A stretch of 64,000 bases of DNA from Rhodanobacteraceae bacterium (GTDB lineage: Bacteria > Pseudomonadota > Gammaproteobacteria > Xanthomonadales > Rhodanobacteraceae): assembly GCA_016790075.1 (NCBI GenBank), contig JAEUPP010000005.1, positions 100,054 to 164,053 on the forward strand, given 5' to 3'. The stretch's first letter is position 1. Each line of letters begins with the position of its first letter. Position numbers and translations under genes: made by a program. The notes beneath the pieces are model-generated. The model searched no databases. It saw only the letters and a list, made by a program, of their open reading frames with translations, and was not told where the DNA came from. This document shows positions 24,144 through 32,813 of this stretch, piece by piece.

Positions 24144-25934
24144 TTACTTGTCCATCTGCAGCACGGCGAGAAAGGCTTCCTGCGGGATATCCACGCTGCC
24201 GACCTGCTTCATGCGTTTCTTGCCTTCTTTCTGCTTCTCGAGCAACTTGCGCTTGCGCGATACGTCGCCGCCATAACATTTGGCGAGAACGTTCTTGCGC
24301 AGCGCCTTTACCGTCGAGCGAGCAATGATCTGCGAACCGACCGCAGCCTGGATCGCCACGTCGAACTGCTGCCGCGGAATCAGCTCTTTCATTTTTTCCG
24401 TGAGTTCGCGGCCACGCCGGTCAGCAGCACCGCGATGCACGATCAGGCTCAGTGCATCGACACGATCACCGTTGATAAGCACGTCCAGGCGCACGAACGG
24501 ACCCGCACGGAACTCGTGAAAGTGATAGTCCATCGACGCATAGCCGCGCGACACGGATTTCAGCTTGTCGAAGAAATCCAGCACAACCTCGGCCAAGGGC
24601 AGCTCATAGCTGATACGCACCTGGGTCGACACGTAATTGATGCTGCGCTGGATGCCGCGCTTTTCCTCGCACAGACCGATCACGTTGCCGATATAGTCCG
24701 GCGGCGTGAGGATATCGGCAATGATGATGGGCTCGCGCACTTCCTCGATGTTCTGCGCCGGCGGCAACTTCGCGGGGTTGTCGAGCGACATCACGCTGCC
24801 ATCGGTCTGCAGTACTTCATAGACGACGGTGGGCGCGGTCGTGATGAGATCGAGGTCGTATTCGCGCTCGAGCCGCTCCTGGATGATGTCCATGTGCAGC
24901 AGCCCGAGAAAACCGCAGCGGAAGCCAAAACCCATGGCCTCGGAGCTTTCCGGCTCGAAGTTCAGCGCCGCATCGTTGAGCCGCAGTTTTTCGAGAGCTT
25001 CCCGCAACGCCGGGAAGTCGTCAGCGGCGGTCGGGAACAGTCCCGCAAACACCCGCGACTGCATTTTCTGAAACCCCGGCAACGGTGCCGGTGCGGGATC
25101 GGCGTTCATGGTCAGCGTATCGCCGACTGGTGCGCCGTGGACATCCTTGATCGACGCTGTGAGCCAGCCTACCTCGCCCGCTTCAAGGCTGTCCTTGGGC
25201 TTGCGCTTGGGCGTGAACACTCCGACCTGGTCAACCTCGTGCCAGCGCCCCGTCGACATCACGAGAATCTTGTCCCTGGGCTTGATCCGCCCCTGCATCA
25301 CGCGGACCAGCGACACTACGCCCAGGTAGTTGTCAAACCACGAGTCAATGATCAACGCCTGCAGTTTGGTCGTATCGCGCGGCTTCGGCGGCGGGATACG
25401 CGCGACGATGGCTTCGAGTACGGCCTCGATATTCTGGCCAGTCTTGGCACTGATCGGGATTGCATCATCGGCGTCGATGCCGATGACCGCTTCGATTTCA
25501 CTCTTGGCCCGGTCAATATCAGCCGTCGGCAGGTCGATCTTGTTGAGTACGGGAATGACTTCGAGGCCCTGCTCCACTGCGGTATAGCAATTGGCGACTG
25601 ACTGCGCCTCTACCCCCTGGGCCGCGTCAACGACGAGCAGCGCCCCCTCACAGGCAGCAAGCGAGCGGCTGACTTCATAGCTGAAGTCCACGTGACCCGG
25701 TGTGTCGATGAAATTGAGCTGATAGACCCTGCCGTCGCGTGCGGTATAGGGCAGCGAAACCGACTGTGCCTTGATGGTAATGCCGCGCTCGCGCTCAATC
25801 GGGTTGGAATCGAGCACCTGCGCTTCCATCTCGCGGGCCTCCAGACCGCCGCACAATTGGATGATGCGGTCAGCGAGCGTGGATTTGCCGTGGTCGACGT
25901 GAGCAATGATTGAGAAATTTCGGATATGGTCCAT
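24144..25934 (-). CDS. lepA: Elongation factor 4 (LepA)
   Basis: 596 residues, the exact family length. GTPase motifs: [10 protein letters not shown] (G1), ERERGITI with the switch Thr (G2), DTPGHVDF (G3), NKIDLP (G4) and SAKTG (G5). LepA-specific features follow: [14 protein letters not shown] and the C-terminal basic domain [25 protein letters not shown]. It is a ribosome-associated GTPase involved in back-translocation or 30S assembly. It forms an operon with lepB. A terminator at 26051-26082 separates it from degP. Confidence 0.98.
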   Translation of the reverse strand: MDHIRNFSIIAHVDHGKSTLADRIIQLCGGLEAREMEAQVLDSNPIERERGITIKAQSVSLPYTARDGRVYQLNFIDTPGHVDFSYEVSRSLAACEGALLVVDAAQGVEAQSVANCYTAVEQGLEVIPVLNKIDLPTADIDRAKSEIEAVIGIDADDAIPISAKTGQNIEAVLEAIVARIPPPKPRDTTKLQALIIDSWFDNYLGVVSLVRVMQGRIKPRDKILVMSTGRWHEVDQVGVFTPKRKPKDSLEAGEVGWLTASIKDVHGAPVGDTLTMNADPAPAPLPGFQKMQSRVFAGLFPTAADDFPALREALEKLRLNDAALNFEPESSEAMGFGFRCGFLGLLHMDIIQERLEREYDLDLITTAPTVVYEVLQTDGSVMSLDNPAKLPPAQNIEEVREPIIIADILTPPDYIGNVIGLCEEKRGIQRSINYVSTQVRISYELPLAEVVLDFFDKLKSVSRGYASMDYHFHEFRAGPFVRLDVLINGDRVDALSLIVHRGAADRRGRELTEKMKELIPRQQFDVAIQAAVGSQIIARSTVKALRKNVLAKCYGGDVSRKRKLLEKQKEGKKRMKQVGSVDIPQEAFLAVLQMDK

Positions 25935-26011
25935 CGAGGTGCCGCAGAACGAGGCCGGCGCGCCGGTGGCGCGTTGGCAAAGCCGCGATTATCGCACGAA
26001 GCCGACCGGAA

Positions 26012-26035
26012 CGCAGAATAGGCCGCAGAATAGGC
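26012..26035. repeat. Tandem 12-bp duplication
   Basis: CGCAGAATAGGC occurs twice head to tail at 26012-26023 and 26024-26035 in the degP-lepA gap. It looks like a recent slippage duplication. It falls about 80 bases upstream of the lepA start. Confidence 0.6.
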
Positions 26036-26050
26036 CAGCCAGACAAACGA

Positions 26051-26082
26051 AACGGACGGCAGCCACACAGCCGCCGTCCGTT
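26051..26082 (-). terminator. Rho-independent terminator downstream of degP
   Basis: Perfect 10-bp arms AACGGACGGC / GCCGTCCGTT (26051-26060, 26073-26082). On the minus strand the stem is followed by TTCGTTTGTCT. It is correctly placed about 20 bases past the degP stop. Confidence 0.7.
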
Positions 26083-26102
26083 CCGGGTTAATCGCGCAAA
26101 GC

Positions 26103-27533
26103 TCAGTCGGTCTTCTTGGGCACGCTGACTGCAACAAACAGGCTTGCGTCCTGGCGCCGCACAAGCAGCATCACCGACTCGCCGGGCTGCACCCCTTTCA
26201 CCGCATTGTTGAACTCGGCAGCGGTCTTGACCTTCTGCTTGCCGACCATGAGTACGATATCGCCGGGCTGCAGTGCCGCACGACGTGCCGGGACACCGGT
26301 GATCCGGGTTACGACCACCCCTTCATCCTTGATGCCTAGCTGCTGGCGCTGCTCGGCGGTCATATCGTCGACAACCATACCCAGCGGATTGCTGCCCGCT
26401 GCACCCGGCGACGCGGCGCTGGACTGGGCCGTCGCATCACGTGTGAGCTCGGCCACGGTGACTGGAATCATCTGCGTCTTGCCGTCGCGGAACACGCCGA
26501 CGTCGACCTTGCTCCCCGGCGCGGTAGCCCCGACCAGCGGAGGAAGGTCGGACGAGTGCACAACGTCCACACCAGCAAACGAAACAATCACGTCACCGAC
26601 CTTGATGCCCGCCTTTTCAGCTGCACTGCCGGCGGTTGTCGCATTGACCAGCGCACCACCGGTGCGTGGCAGCCCCAGACTCTGCGCCAGCTCGCGGTTC
26701 ACGTCCTGAATCTGCACACCAATCATGCCCCGCGAAACAAAGCCCTTGTCCTTGATCTGCTTTACCGCGCTCATCGCAGTGTCGATAGGGATAGCGAACG
26801 ACACTCCCATGAAGCCGCCGGTATTGGACAGGATCTGCGAGTTGATGCCGACGACTTCCCCGTCGAGATTGAACAAGGGCCCGCCGGAGTTGCCGCGGTT
26901 GATCGCGACATCAGTCTGAATGAAGGGCACGTATTGCTGGTCGCGCCCGCCAAAGCTACGGCTGACCGCACTGACGATGCCGGCAGTAACCGAGTGATCG
27001 AATCCGAACGGCGAACCAATCGCGAGCACCCACTGGCCCGGCTTCAATTTCTTGGAATCACCAACGGTAACAGCCGGCAACCCTGTCGCCGTTACCTTGA
27101 GCAGCGCGATGTCGTACTGCGCATCAGAACCGATGACCTTGGCGTCGAGTTCACGCCGGTCGGACAGGCGCACGGTGACGCTGTCAGCCCCGTCAACAAC
27201 GTGATTGTTGGTCAGGATGTAGCCATCACCGGAGATGATAAAGCCCGAACCGAGCGAAACTCCGCCTGGGCGCCCCCCCCGTGGCACACCGGGACCACCG
27301 GGGCCGAAGAAGCGGCGAAAGATTTCAGGGACCTGTTCCTGCTCGGCATCATCAATAGCGGCGGCATCATCATCGCGACCATTTTGACGCGCCTGCACGT
27401 TGACCACAGCAGGTCCGTTCTTGTCGACCAGCGCCGTGAAGTCAGGTAAGTCGTAGGCCTGCACGGACGCCGCCGCGAAGAAGATCGACCCTGCGAACGA
27501 CAGGGCGAGAAATCTCACTATGCCTCGTTGCAT
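26103..27533 (-). CDS. degP: Periplasmic serine protease DegP/MucD (Do family)
   Basis: 476 residues. Signal peptide residues 1-26 (ends AASVQA). The trypsin-like domain has His111 (TNNHVV), Asp141 (QYDIALLKV) and Ser216 (GNSGGPLF), all three catalytic residues intact. Two PDZ domains follow (about 290-370 and 395-470). It degrades or refolds damaged envelope proteins. The start at 27533 is preceded by AAAGGT. A consensus-like sigma-E promoter lies 75-100 bases upstream, and the gene is third in the rpoE-rseA-degP block, as MucD is in Pseudomonas and Xanthomonas. DegQ-like length. Confidence 0.96.
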   Translation of the reverse strand: MQRGIVRFLALSFAGSIFFAAASVQAYDLPDFTALVDKNGPAVVNVQARQNGRDDDAAAIDDAEQEQVPEIFRRFFGPGGPGVPRGGRPGGVSLGSGFIISGDGYILTNNHVVDGADSVTVRLSDRRELDAKVIGSDAQYDIALLKVTATGLPAVTVGDSKKLKPGQWVLAIGSPFGFDHSVTAGIVSAVSRSFGGRDQQYVPFIQTDVAINRGNSGGPLFNLDGEVVGINSQILSNTGGFMGVSFAIPIDTAMSAVKQIKDKGFVSRGMIGVQIQDVNRELAQSLGLPRTGGALVNATTAGSAAEKAGIKVGDVIVSFAGVDVVHSSDLPPLVGATAPGSKVDVGVFRDGKTQMIPVTVAELTRDATAQSSAASPGAAGSNPLGMVVDDMTAEQRQQLGIKDEGVVVTRITGVPARRAALQPGDIVLMVGKQKVKTAAEFNNAVKGVQPGESVMLLVRRQDASLFVAVSVPKKTD

Positions 27534-27606
27534 ACTTATTACCTTTGCTGATTAACGTGGGTTCACCCGGCAGTGCCAGGCATTCCTGAGGGACTGCGGA
27601 CGCCGC

Positions 27607-27634
27607 TTTGAGACCGTCGCAGCAGCAAAGTTCC
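27607..27634 (-). promoter_or_regulatory. Sigma-E promoter of degP
   Basis: Minus strand: -35 GGAACTT (27634-27628), a 16-base spacer, then -10 TCAAA (27611-27607). The -35 and spacing match the RpoE/AlgU consensus GGAACTT-N16-TCxxA. The predicted start would be about 65-70 bases before the degP ATG. Confidence 0.8.
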
Positions 27635-27743
27635 GCGCAGCCCGCATCTGTCGCTTTGCATCCATGTCGCTTTGCGGCACGCAGCTCAAGAACCGGACCG
27701 CCTCAGCATGACGGGCCCGGGCTGCCACCGTAGCAAGGGAGGG

Positions 27744-28373
27744 TTACTGCAGTCGCTGCGGTTGTTTCTGTTCCGCCCCTGCCGGCTGCTGAACCGGAAC
27801 AATCAGCAGGACATAGGGCGCCGGGGGAGTGCGCAGATGGTAGTTCGATTCCACGGGACGCCAGCCGTTCAAAGGCTGCGAACGCAGGTCGTAACCCGGA
27901 GCGAACAAGGTCTCGCTACCTACCGTCGCTGAAGCCGGCTGTGCCAGCGGCAGGCGTGGGCTCAACGAGCTGTCATTGAAGGTTGGGGCCCGTACTGGCG
28001 CCGGCTTGTCGGCCCGGGTTGCGATCAGGCCAGGCTGTTGCTGCAGTTCCGGTTCGGGGGCGGAAGCCATCAGCGCGACGACGGCGACCGCTGCGGCGAC
28101 CGCACCACCCGACAAGTAACGGACCCAGCGCGAACCGCGGGCTTGCGCTGGCGCAGCTTCCGCATCGATACGCGCCATCACTGCTGCCGCAAACCCCGCG
28201 TCAGCCACGAGCACCTGACGTCCCTGCAGGCAATCACGTACCAGATGAAAGCGCGACCAGTCTTTCGCCAGTGCGCTATCGGTCTCGACCGCACGTAGCA
28301 CGAAGCGCGCTGCGTCTCGCTCAATCTCGCCATCCATCAGTGCCGACAGCTGCTGCTTGATTTCCGTAGTCAT
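27744..28373 (-). CDS. rseA: Anti-sigma-E factor RseA (MucA-like)
   Basis: 209 residues. The N-terminal cytoplasmic anti-sigma domain (about 1-75) has QQLSALMDGEIERDAARFVLRAVE and WSRFHLVRDCLQG, the RseA signature. A transmembrane helix spans about 86-104 (VRYLSGGAVAAAVAVVALMAS). The periplasmic tail has a C-terminal YHLRTPPAPYVLLIVPV. It binds RpoE and is cleaved by site-1/site-2 proteolysis under envelope stress. The ATG at 28373 is preceded by GAGG, five bases past the rpoE stop. The next gene is degP; no rseB (mucB) is present, so the periplasmic tail is not guarded by a locally encoded RseB. Confidence 0.9.
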   Translation of the reverse strand: MTTEIKQQLSALMDGEIERDAARFVLRAVETDSALAKDWSRFHLVRDCLQGRQVLVADAGFAAAVMARIDAEAAPAQARGSRWVRYLSGGAVAAAVAVVALMASAPEPELQQQPGLIATRADKPAPVRAPTFNDSSLSPRLPLAQPASATVGSETLFAPGYDLRSQPLNGWRPVESNYHLRTPPAPYVLLIVPVQQPAGAEQKQPQRLQ

Positions 28374-28378
28374 GACGT

Positions 28379-28966
28379 TCAAACCTCGCTATCAGCAACC
28401 AGAGGGCGCAATTGCGTATCGATAGCCTCGCGGGCCCGGAAGATGCGGGAGCGCACCGTTCCGATAGGGCACTGCATCTGTTCGGCGATCTCTTCGTAAG
28501 ACAGACCGTCTACTTCGCGCAGAGTGATCGCAGTGCGCAATTCGTCGGGCAGTTGTTCTACCGTCGCAAATACAGTTCGTTCGATCTCCTGGCGCAGCAG
28601 CTCACGCTCCGGTGTGGCGCTGTCCTTGAGACGAATGCCAGCGTCGAGCTGTACCGCATCATCGACAGCCACATCGTCAGTCGGTGGCCGCCTTCCTTGC
28701 GAGACCAGATAATTCTTCGCCGTGTTGATCGCGATGCGGTAGACCCAGGTGTAAAAGGCGCTGTCACCCCGGAACGCGCCGATCGCCCGGTAAGCACGGA
28801 TGAACGCCTCCTGCGCAACGTCCTGGCATTCAGCCCAGTCCGAGACATAGCGTGAAATCACGCTGACTACTTTGTGCTGATAACGCCGAACGAGCAGATC
28901 GAAGGCGCGTTTGTCCCCCTTCTGCACGCGCTCAACCAGCAGATTGTCGGAAACTTCGTCGGCCAT
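28379..28966 (-). CDS. rpoE: RNA polymerase sigma-E factor (RpoE/AlgU)
   Basis: 195 residues. Region 2 has YQHKVVSVISRYVSDWAECQDVAQEAFIRAYRAIGAFRG and FYTWVYRIAINTAKNYL. Region 4 has LPDELRTAITLREVDGLSYEEIAEQMQCPIGTVRSRIFRARE. This is an ECF group 2 (RpoE-like) factor for envelope stress. The start at 28966 gives MADEVSDNLLVERVQKGDKRAFDLL, as in AlgU, with AGGGAG upstream; the open frame further upstream is not conserved. A sigma-E promoter at 29150-29178 indicates autoregulation. Confidence 0.96.
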   Translation of the reverse strand: MADEVSDNLLVERVQKGDKRAFDLLVRRYQHKVVSVISRYVSDWAECQDVAQEAFIRAYRAIGAFRGDSAFYTWVYRIAINTAKNYLVSQGRRPPTDDVAVDDAVQLDAGIRLKDSATPERELLRQEIERTVFATVEQLPDELRTAITLREVDGLSYEEIAEQMQCPIGTVRSRIFRAREAIDTQLRPLVADSEV

Positions 28967-29436
28967 TCGGGCCGTACTCCCTGCATCAATCGAGGCTGCA
29001 TCCTGCACCGGCCGCGGCGCCTCGCGCTGCGGCGCGACTTCGCGCTCGCGCCCCCAGACCAGAAACCCAGATCCCATCACTGCTTCCACGTTTGACTCCG
29101 CTCGCGCCGCATCGTGATCCCGGGGCAACGCTGCGCGCCGGGCCCGATCCAAGACAGTGACAGCTACCACGAAGTTCCGTCGATTCGTTTATTGCCCAGC
29201 TCGTCTGCTACCTGGTCGACAAGGCAACCCATCGGTAGCCGACTATGGCCCAGGCAGCCCCAGTGTCCCATGCTTGCCCGCCGCGCCCAAGCCTGACACG
29301 CCGGAGCGGCCGCAAGACCCTCGCCCAAGCGAGGCACGAGCAGGCGCCGGTCACGAATTACCAAGACCCTGTCGTTCGGCTCCAGCACCCAGCCCCCTCC
29401 GCACTTCAGGGCCCGGAGACTTGATCGCCGGATTAC
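28967..29436. other. 470-base intergenic region upstream of rpoE
   Basis: Holds the autoregulatory sigma-E promoter at 29150-29178, giving rpoE a leader of about 180 bases. The rest (29180-29436) shows no convincing gene. A 74-codon open frame on the minus strand (29164-29388) has no signal, motif or ribosome-binding site and overlaps the promoter. The 3' end of the GGDEF/EAL gene is at 29437; no terminator with a T run was seen after it. Confidence 0.5.
29150..29178 (-). promoter_or_regulatory. Sigma-E promoter of rpoE-rseA
   Basis: Minus strand: -35 GGAACTT (29178-29172), a 17-base spacer, -10 TCTTG (29154-29150). It is close to the GAACTT-N16/17-TCTGA consensus for RpoE/AlgU. The same -35 heptamer precedes degP. 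Confidence 0.75.
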
Positions 29437-32043
29437 TCAACGTGCCATCAGGTCCTGGGGTGCTGCCCCGAACAGCTTCTCGCGCTCGACCAGCATGTTC
29501 TCGAAACTGACCGGTGCCAGCGGCCGGCAGAACAGATAACCCTGCAATTCCTCGCAACCGTGGTCGCGCAGGAAATTGAAATGCTCCTCGATCTCCACGC
29601 CTTCGGCGACGACACCCAGTTTCAGGCTGTGAGCCATGCTGATCGTCGCTCGCACAATGGCTTCATCATCGGGGTCGACCCCGATATTGCGGACAAACAC
29701 CTGATCGATCTTGATCTTGTCCGCCGGAAAGCGACGGATGTAGTCGAGCGATGACTGCCCGGTACCAAAATCGTCGATCGAAATACGGCAGCCAAGGTCG
29801 CGCAGTGTCTGCAGCGTTTCCATCAGATTCGGAATCGACTTGACGCTGATGCTCTCGGTCACTTCCAGATCAAGCAAGGTCGGATCGATACCGGTCTCGT
29901 CGATGACGTTGCGCACGATATCGGCAAGGTTTGGTTGCTTGATCTGTAGCGCGGACAGATTGACGCTCACGCGCAGCGGTAAATTGAAGCGCGTCTGCCA
30001 GCGCTTGGTGTCGATACAGGCCTTGCGCAGTACCCATTCGCCGATCGATACGATGAGTCCGGTTTCCTCGGCCAGGGGAATGAAGAAGCCCGGGCTGATC
30101 ATGCCAAGCTCCGGATGCTCCCAACGGATCAGCGCCTCCATGCCGACGATGTCCTCGCTGCGCGAATCAACCTGAGGCTGGTAATAGACGCGCAACTCGT
30201 TATTGCGCTCGGCCACACGCAGCTTGGTTTCCAGCGCGATGCGCTGCTGGTGTGATTCCTCGGGGACGGCTACATAGGTCTGGTAGTTGTTGCGCCCCAT
30301 GCCCTTGGCGCTGTACATGGCGACGTCCGCGTGCTTGAGCAGGCGCTCAGCGGTGGCTGCGTCGTCCGGGTAGAAGCTGATGCCAATCGACGCGGTAATG
30401 TGCAGTTCCGAACCGTCCTCAAGAGTCAGTGGAACTTCCATCACACGCACGATTTTCTCGGCGATGCGGATCACGTCGTCTCGCTGCACGATATGGCGCA
30501 GGATCAGCGTGAATTCATCGCCCGCATAACGCGCGACCGTATCCGACGCACGCACGCTCGATCGCAGCCGGCGCGAGACCGCATCAAGCACCTGATCACC
30601 AACGCCATGCCCCAGCGAATCGTTGATGTTCTTGAAGCGATCCAGATCGACGAACAGCACAGCGAACATTTCACCGGTGCGATGCGCCTCGTTGATCGTC
30701 GTTTCGAGACGGTCGTTGAACAGCAGTCGGTTCGGCAAGCCGGTCAGCGCGTCCTGCAAGGCCTTGGCCTTGCCCTGATCACGCGATCTGCGCAGCTCCA
30801 ACTCCAGCGCCAGGCGCCCGGCCGCGACGCGCAAGGTGTCGACTATCGTCGTCGACTCGGGCAGTGCCGTGCGCCGGCCAAGCAGCAACGCGCCCAGCAC
30901 CGTGCGGCGCTCGTCTCGCAACGGCAGACCAACGAAGGCCTCAAACCGCGTGAAGCCCAGGAAAGCGTCACGTTCGACCCGCTTCCAGGCTTCAGCGAGA
31001 TGGACCACGCTGTTGCCATCAAGCACCTGACGTACCGTTAGCTGCTTGAACGGATCAGGTGCATCACCCGGCATGCTCACGCGCTGGTATAGCGTGATCG
31101 GCTGCACTTCCTGCGGCTGGTCCGGCCGCGACGACACCAGCGTGACGTAGTCAAGCTCAAGCCAGTCAACAAGCAGACGCACGATCTGCTTGACCCCTTC
31201 ATCGCCAGCGCCCACTTCGATCGCTTCGGCGAGCAGTCCCAGCGATTGCTGCAGCCGCCCGAGTTCACCCAGATCACGCAATATCGTGAAGTGGACAAGC
31301 TTGCCGGCGCGCACTGCAAGTCGGGACACAACTTCGACCGAATAGCTACCACCATCCGCGCGCGGCTTCTGACAACGGTAACGCACACTGCCTTCGCGCG
31401 TGAGGCGCGCATTGAGCTCGACACGCTGTTCCCGCGTGTGGCTCCTGCTGATGATGTCCAGCGGTTGACCCACTACCTGTGCAGCCTGGAATCCGGAACG
31501 TTGCAGAAACAGGGGGTTGACCTCGATGATGCGCCCCGTCTTCGGGTCGGAAATCACCAGTTCGTCAAGACAGCCTTCAAAAGCGAACTGGTAGCGATCA
31601 CCGCCGGCCGAGCGGCTCGGCGCGTCAGCAGCCATACCCCCACGCCCCAAGGCCAGCGCCTGGCGTATACGCGCCAGTGCTTCGCCACCATCGACGGGCG
31701 AGCGCAACCAGTCGACGACGCCCGGCGGCATGCGCGCCCAGTCCCAATGGCGGTTGGCCGCATCGGCTGGCAGCAGGCCAATCACCGGCACGCGCGCCAG
31801 GCGTTCTTCGCCCTTCATCTGCGTGCAAAAAGCTACAGCCTCACGCGCCTGACCGACGAATTCGATCAGCACGACGTCGATATCGGGATCCTGATTCAGG
31901 AACGCGAGCGCCTGCTGCAAATCCTTGGCGGTGTAGATCGCGTCGAAATTCTGCCCATCGAGCGTGTCGAACAATACACGCCGGTCGTCGCGATTCGTCG
32001 CGACAATAAGCACCGAACCTTGTCCCCTGTCCTCGCGCGCCAT
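29437..32043 (-). CDS. Pseudo-receiver/PAS/GAF/GGDEF/EAL cyclic-di-GMP signalling protein
   Basis: 868 residues. An N-terminal receiver-like domain (about 1-135) has Glu61 (VVLIEF) where the phospho-Asp should be and lacks the usual N-terminal acidic pair. PAS follows at about 150-262 (DELVISDPKTGRIIEVNPLFLQRSGF), then GAF-like about 265-415. GGDEF is at about 425-590 with YAGDEF at 506-511, a usually active variant. EAL is at about 610-860 with EAL 636-638, DDFGTG at 757 onward and VAEGVE, so phosphodiesterase residues look intact. Such tandem proteins make or degrade c-di-GMP. The start codon overlaps the stop of the upstream 170-residue gene by ATGA, so the two are translated together. PilZ is encoded at 36.1 kb. 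Confidence 0.92.
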   Translation of the reverse strand: MAREDRGQGSVLIVATNRDDRRVLFDTLDGQNFDAIYTAKDLQQALAFLNQDPDIDVVLIEFVGQAREAVAFCTQMKGEERLARVPVIGLLPADAANRHWDWARMPPGVVDWLRSPVDGGEALARIRQALALGRGGMAADAPSRSAGGDRYQFAFEGCLDELVISDPKTGRIIEVNPLFLQRSGFQAAQVVGQPLDIISRSHTREQRVELNARLTREGSVRYRCQKPRADGGSYSVEVVSRLAVRAGKLVHFTILRDLGELGRLQQSLGLLAEAIEVGAGDEGVKQIVRLLVDWLELDYVTLVSSRPDQPQEVQPITLYQRVSMPGDAPDPFKQLTVRQVLDGNSVVHLAEAWKRVERDAFLGFTRFEAFVGLPLRDERRTVLGALLLGRRTALPESTTIVDTLRVAAGRLALELELRRSRDQGKAKALQDALTGLPNRLLFNDRLETTINEAHRTGEMFAVLFVDLDRFKNINDSLGHGVGDQVLDAVSRRLRSSVRASDTVARYAGDEFTLILRHIVQRDDVIRIAEKIVRVMEVPLTLEDGSELHITASIGISFYPDDAATAERLLKHADVAMYSAKGMGRNNYQTYVAVPEESHQQRIALETKLRVAERNNELRVYYQPQVDSRSEDIVGMEALIRWEHPELGMISPGFFIPLAEETGLIVSIGEWVLRKACIDTKRWQTRFNLPLRVSVNLSALQIKQPNLADIVRNVIDETGIDPTLLDLEVTESISVKSIPNLMETLQTLRDLGCRISIDDFGTGQSSLDYIRRFPADKIKIDQVFVRNIGVDPDDEAIVRATISMAHSLKLGVVAEGVEIEEHFNFLRDHGCEELQGYLFCRPLAPVSFENMLVEREKLFGAAPQDLMAR

Positions 32044-32555
32044 CAGATCACCCAGCGTCCGTCACGCAGGCGCGGACGCTGCGGCATCACGCGCTCGAAA
32101 CTCAGGTGCTCGGCTACTTCCTCGAGGTTATCCGGCAAGGCCAGTGAAGCACCGACAAAGACAACCTTGCGCTCGTTGCCTCCCTTGGCTCGACCGATCT
32201 GACGCAGCAGGCCGATGTTCGGCGGGCGCAGATGCCCTTCAGCACCGACGAAGAGATAGATACCGAAATGCATGCTTTGCAAAATGTAGCGCAGCGCGTC
32301 GGCCATGCGCTTGGAACCAGGTACACGGACTTCGCCTTCGCGCAGGGAGCTGATGCCGAGGTCATCCTGCCACTGATAGACGGACTGTCCGCTGCGCAGT
32401 GCGAACTGACGAAATTGCGTCAGCACATCGGCAACATCACTGGTCTCGACCACGACCAGATTCTGCTTCGATGCAATGACGCGATCGAACAGGCGGGAAC
32501 TCAGTTGGCTGTCGCTGCTTTCAACGTTCACGCGTTTAAAGAATGCCCCTTGCAT
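32043..32555 (-). CDS. Stand-alone Ycf46 N-terminal-like domain protein
   Basis: 170 residues. The pattern FDRVIASKQNLVVVETSD, then FRQFALRSGQSVYQWQDDLGI, ALRYILQSMHFGIYLFVGAEGH, LRQIGRAKGGNERKVVFVGASLALPDNLEEVAEHL resembles the degenerate RecA-like N-terminal domain that precedes the AAA+ ATPase in Ycf46-type proteins. No Walker A or AAA+ domain is present. This is a fold-level recognition and could be wrong. The ATG at 32555 is taken as start; the frame extends to 32609 through an unlikely Gly-rich segment. It overlaps the GGDEF/EAL gene by ATGA and probably works with it. Confidence 0.6.
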   Translation of the reverse strand: MQGAFFKRVNVESSDSQLSSRLFDRVIASKQNLVVVETSDVADVLTQFRQFALRSGQSVYQWQDDLGISSLREGEVRVPGSKRMADALRYILQSMHFGIYLFVGAEGHLRPPNIGLLRQIGRAKGGNERKVVFVGASLALPDNLEEVAEHLSFERVMPQRPRLRDGRWVI

Positions 32556-32813
32556 GCCCCGCTTGGGAAAGGTTTGAGCCAACGCCGGCAGCGCGCCCCC
32601 CCCGCCCAACTGTTACGTCGCCTGATGCTCGCACAGCAGGCGTCTGTTCGCCTCCCGGACGCGTCGCAGTTTCAACTGCGAACCGGTTTCGACGAAGTTC
32701 AGTGGTTCCCTCACCCCGGCGACTGCAGTCGACATTATCCCTACCTATGCAGATTGACCAGAGGCGCGACCAGCACGGATCATAGCCGGCCCCTACCTGC
32801 AGTCAGCCGCGCC

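Noticed and set aside
29164-29388. 74-codon open frame on the minus strand upstream of rpoE
   Set aside because: No signal peptide, motif or ribosome-binding site, and it overlaps the predicted sigma-E promoter; open frames of this size are common by chance in GC-rich DNA.
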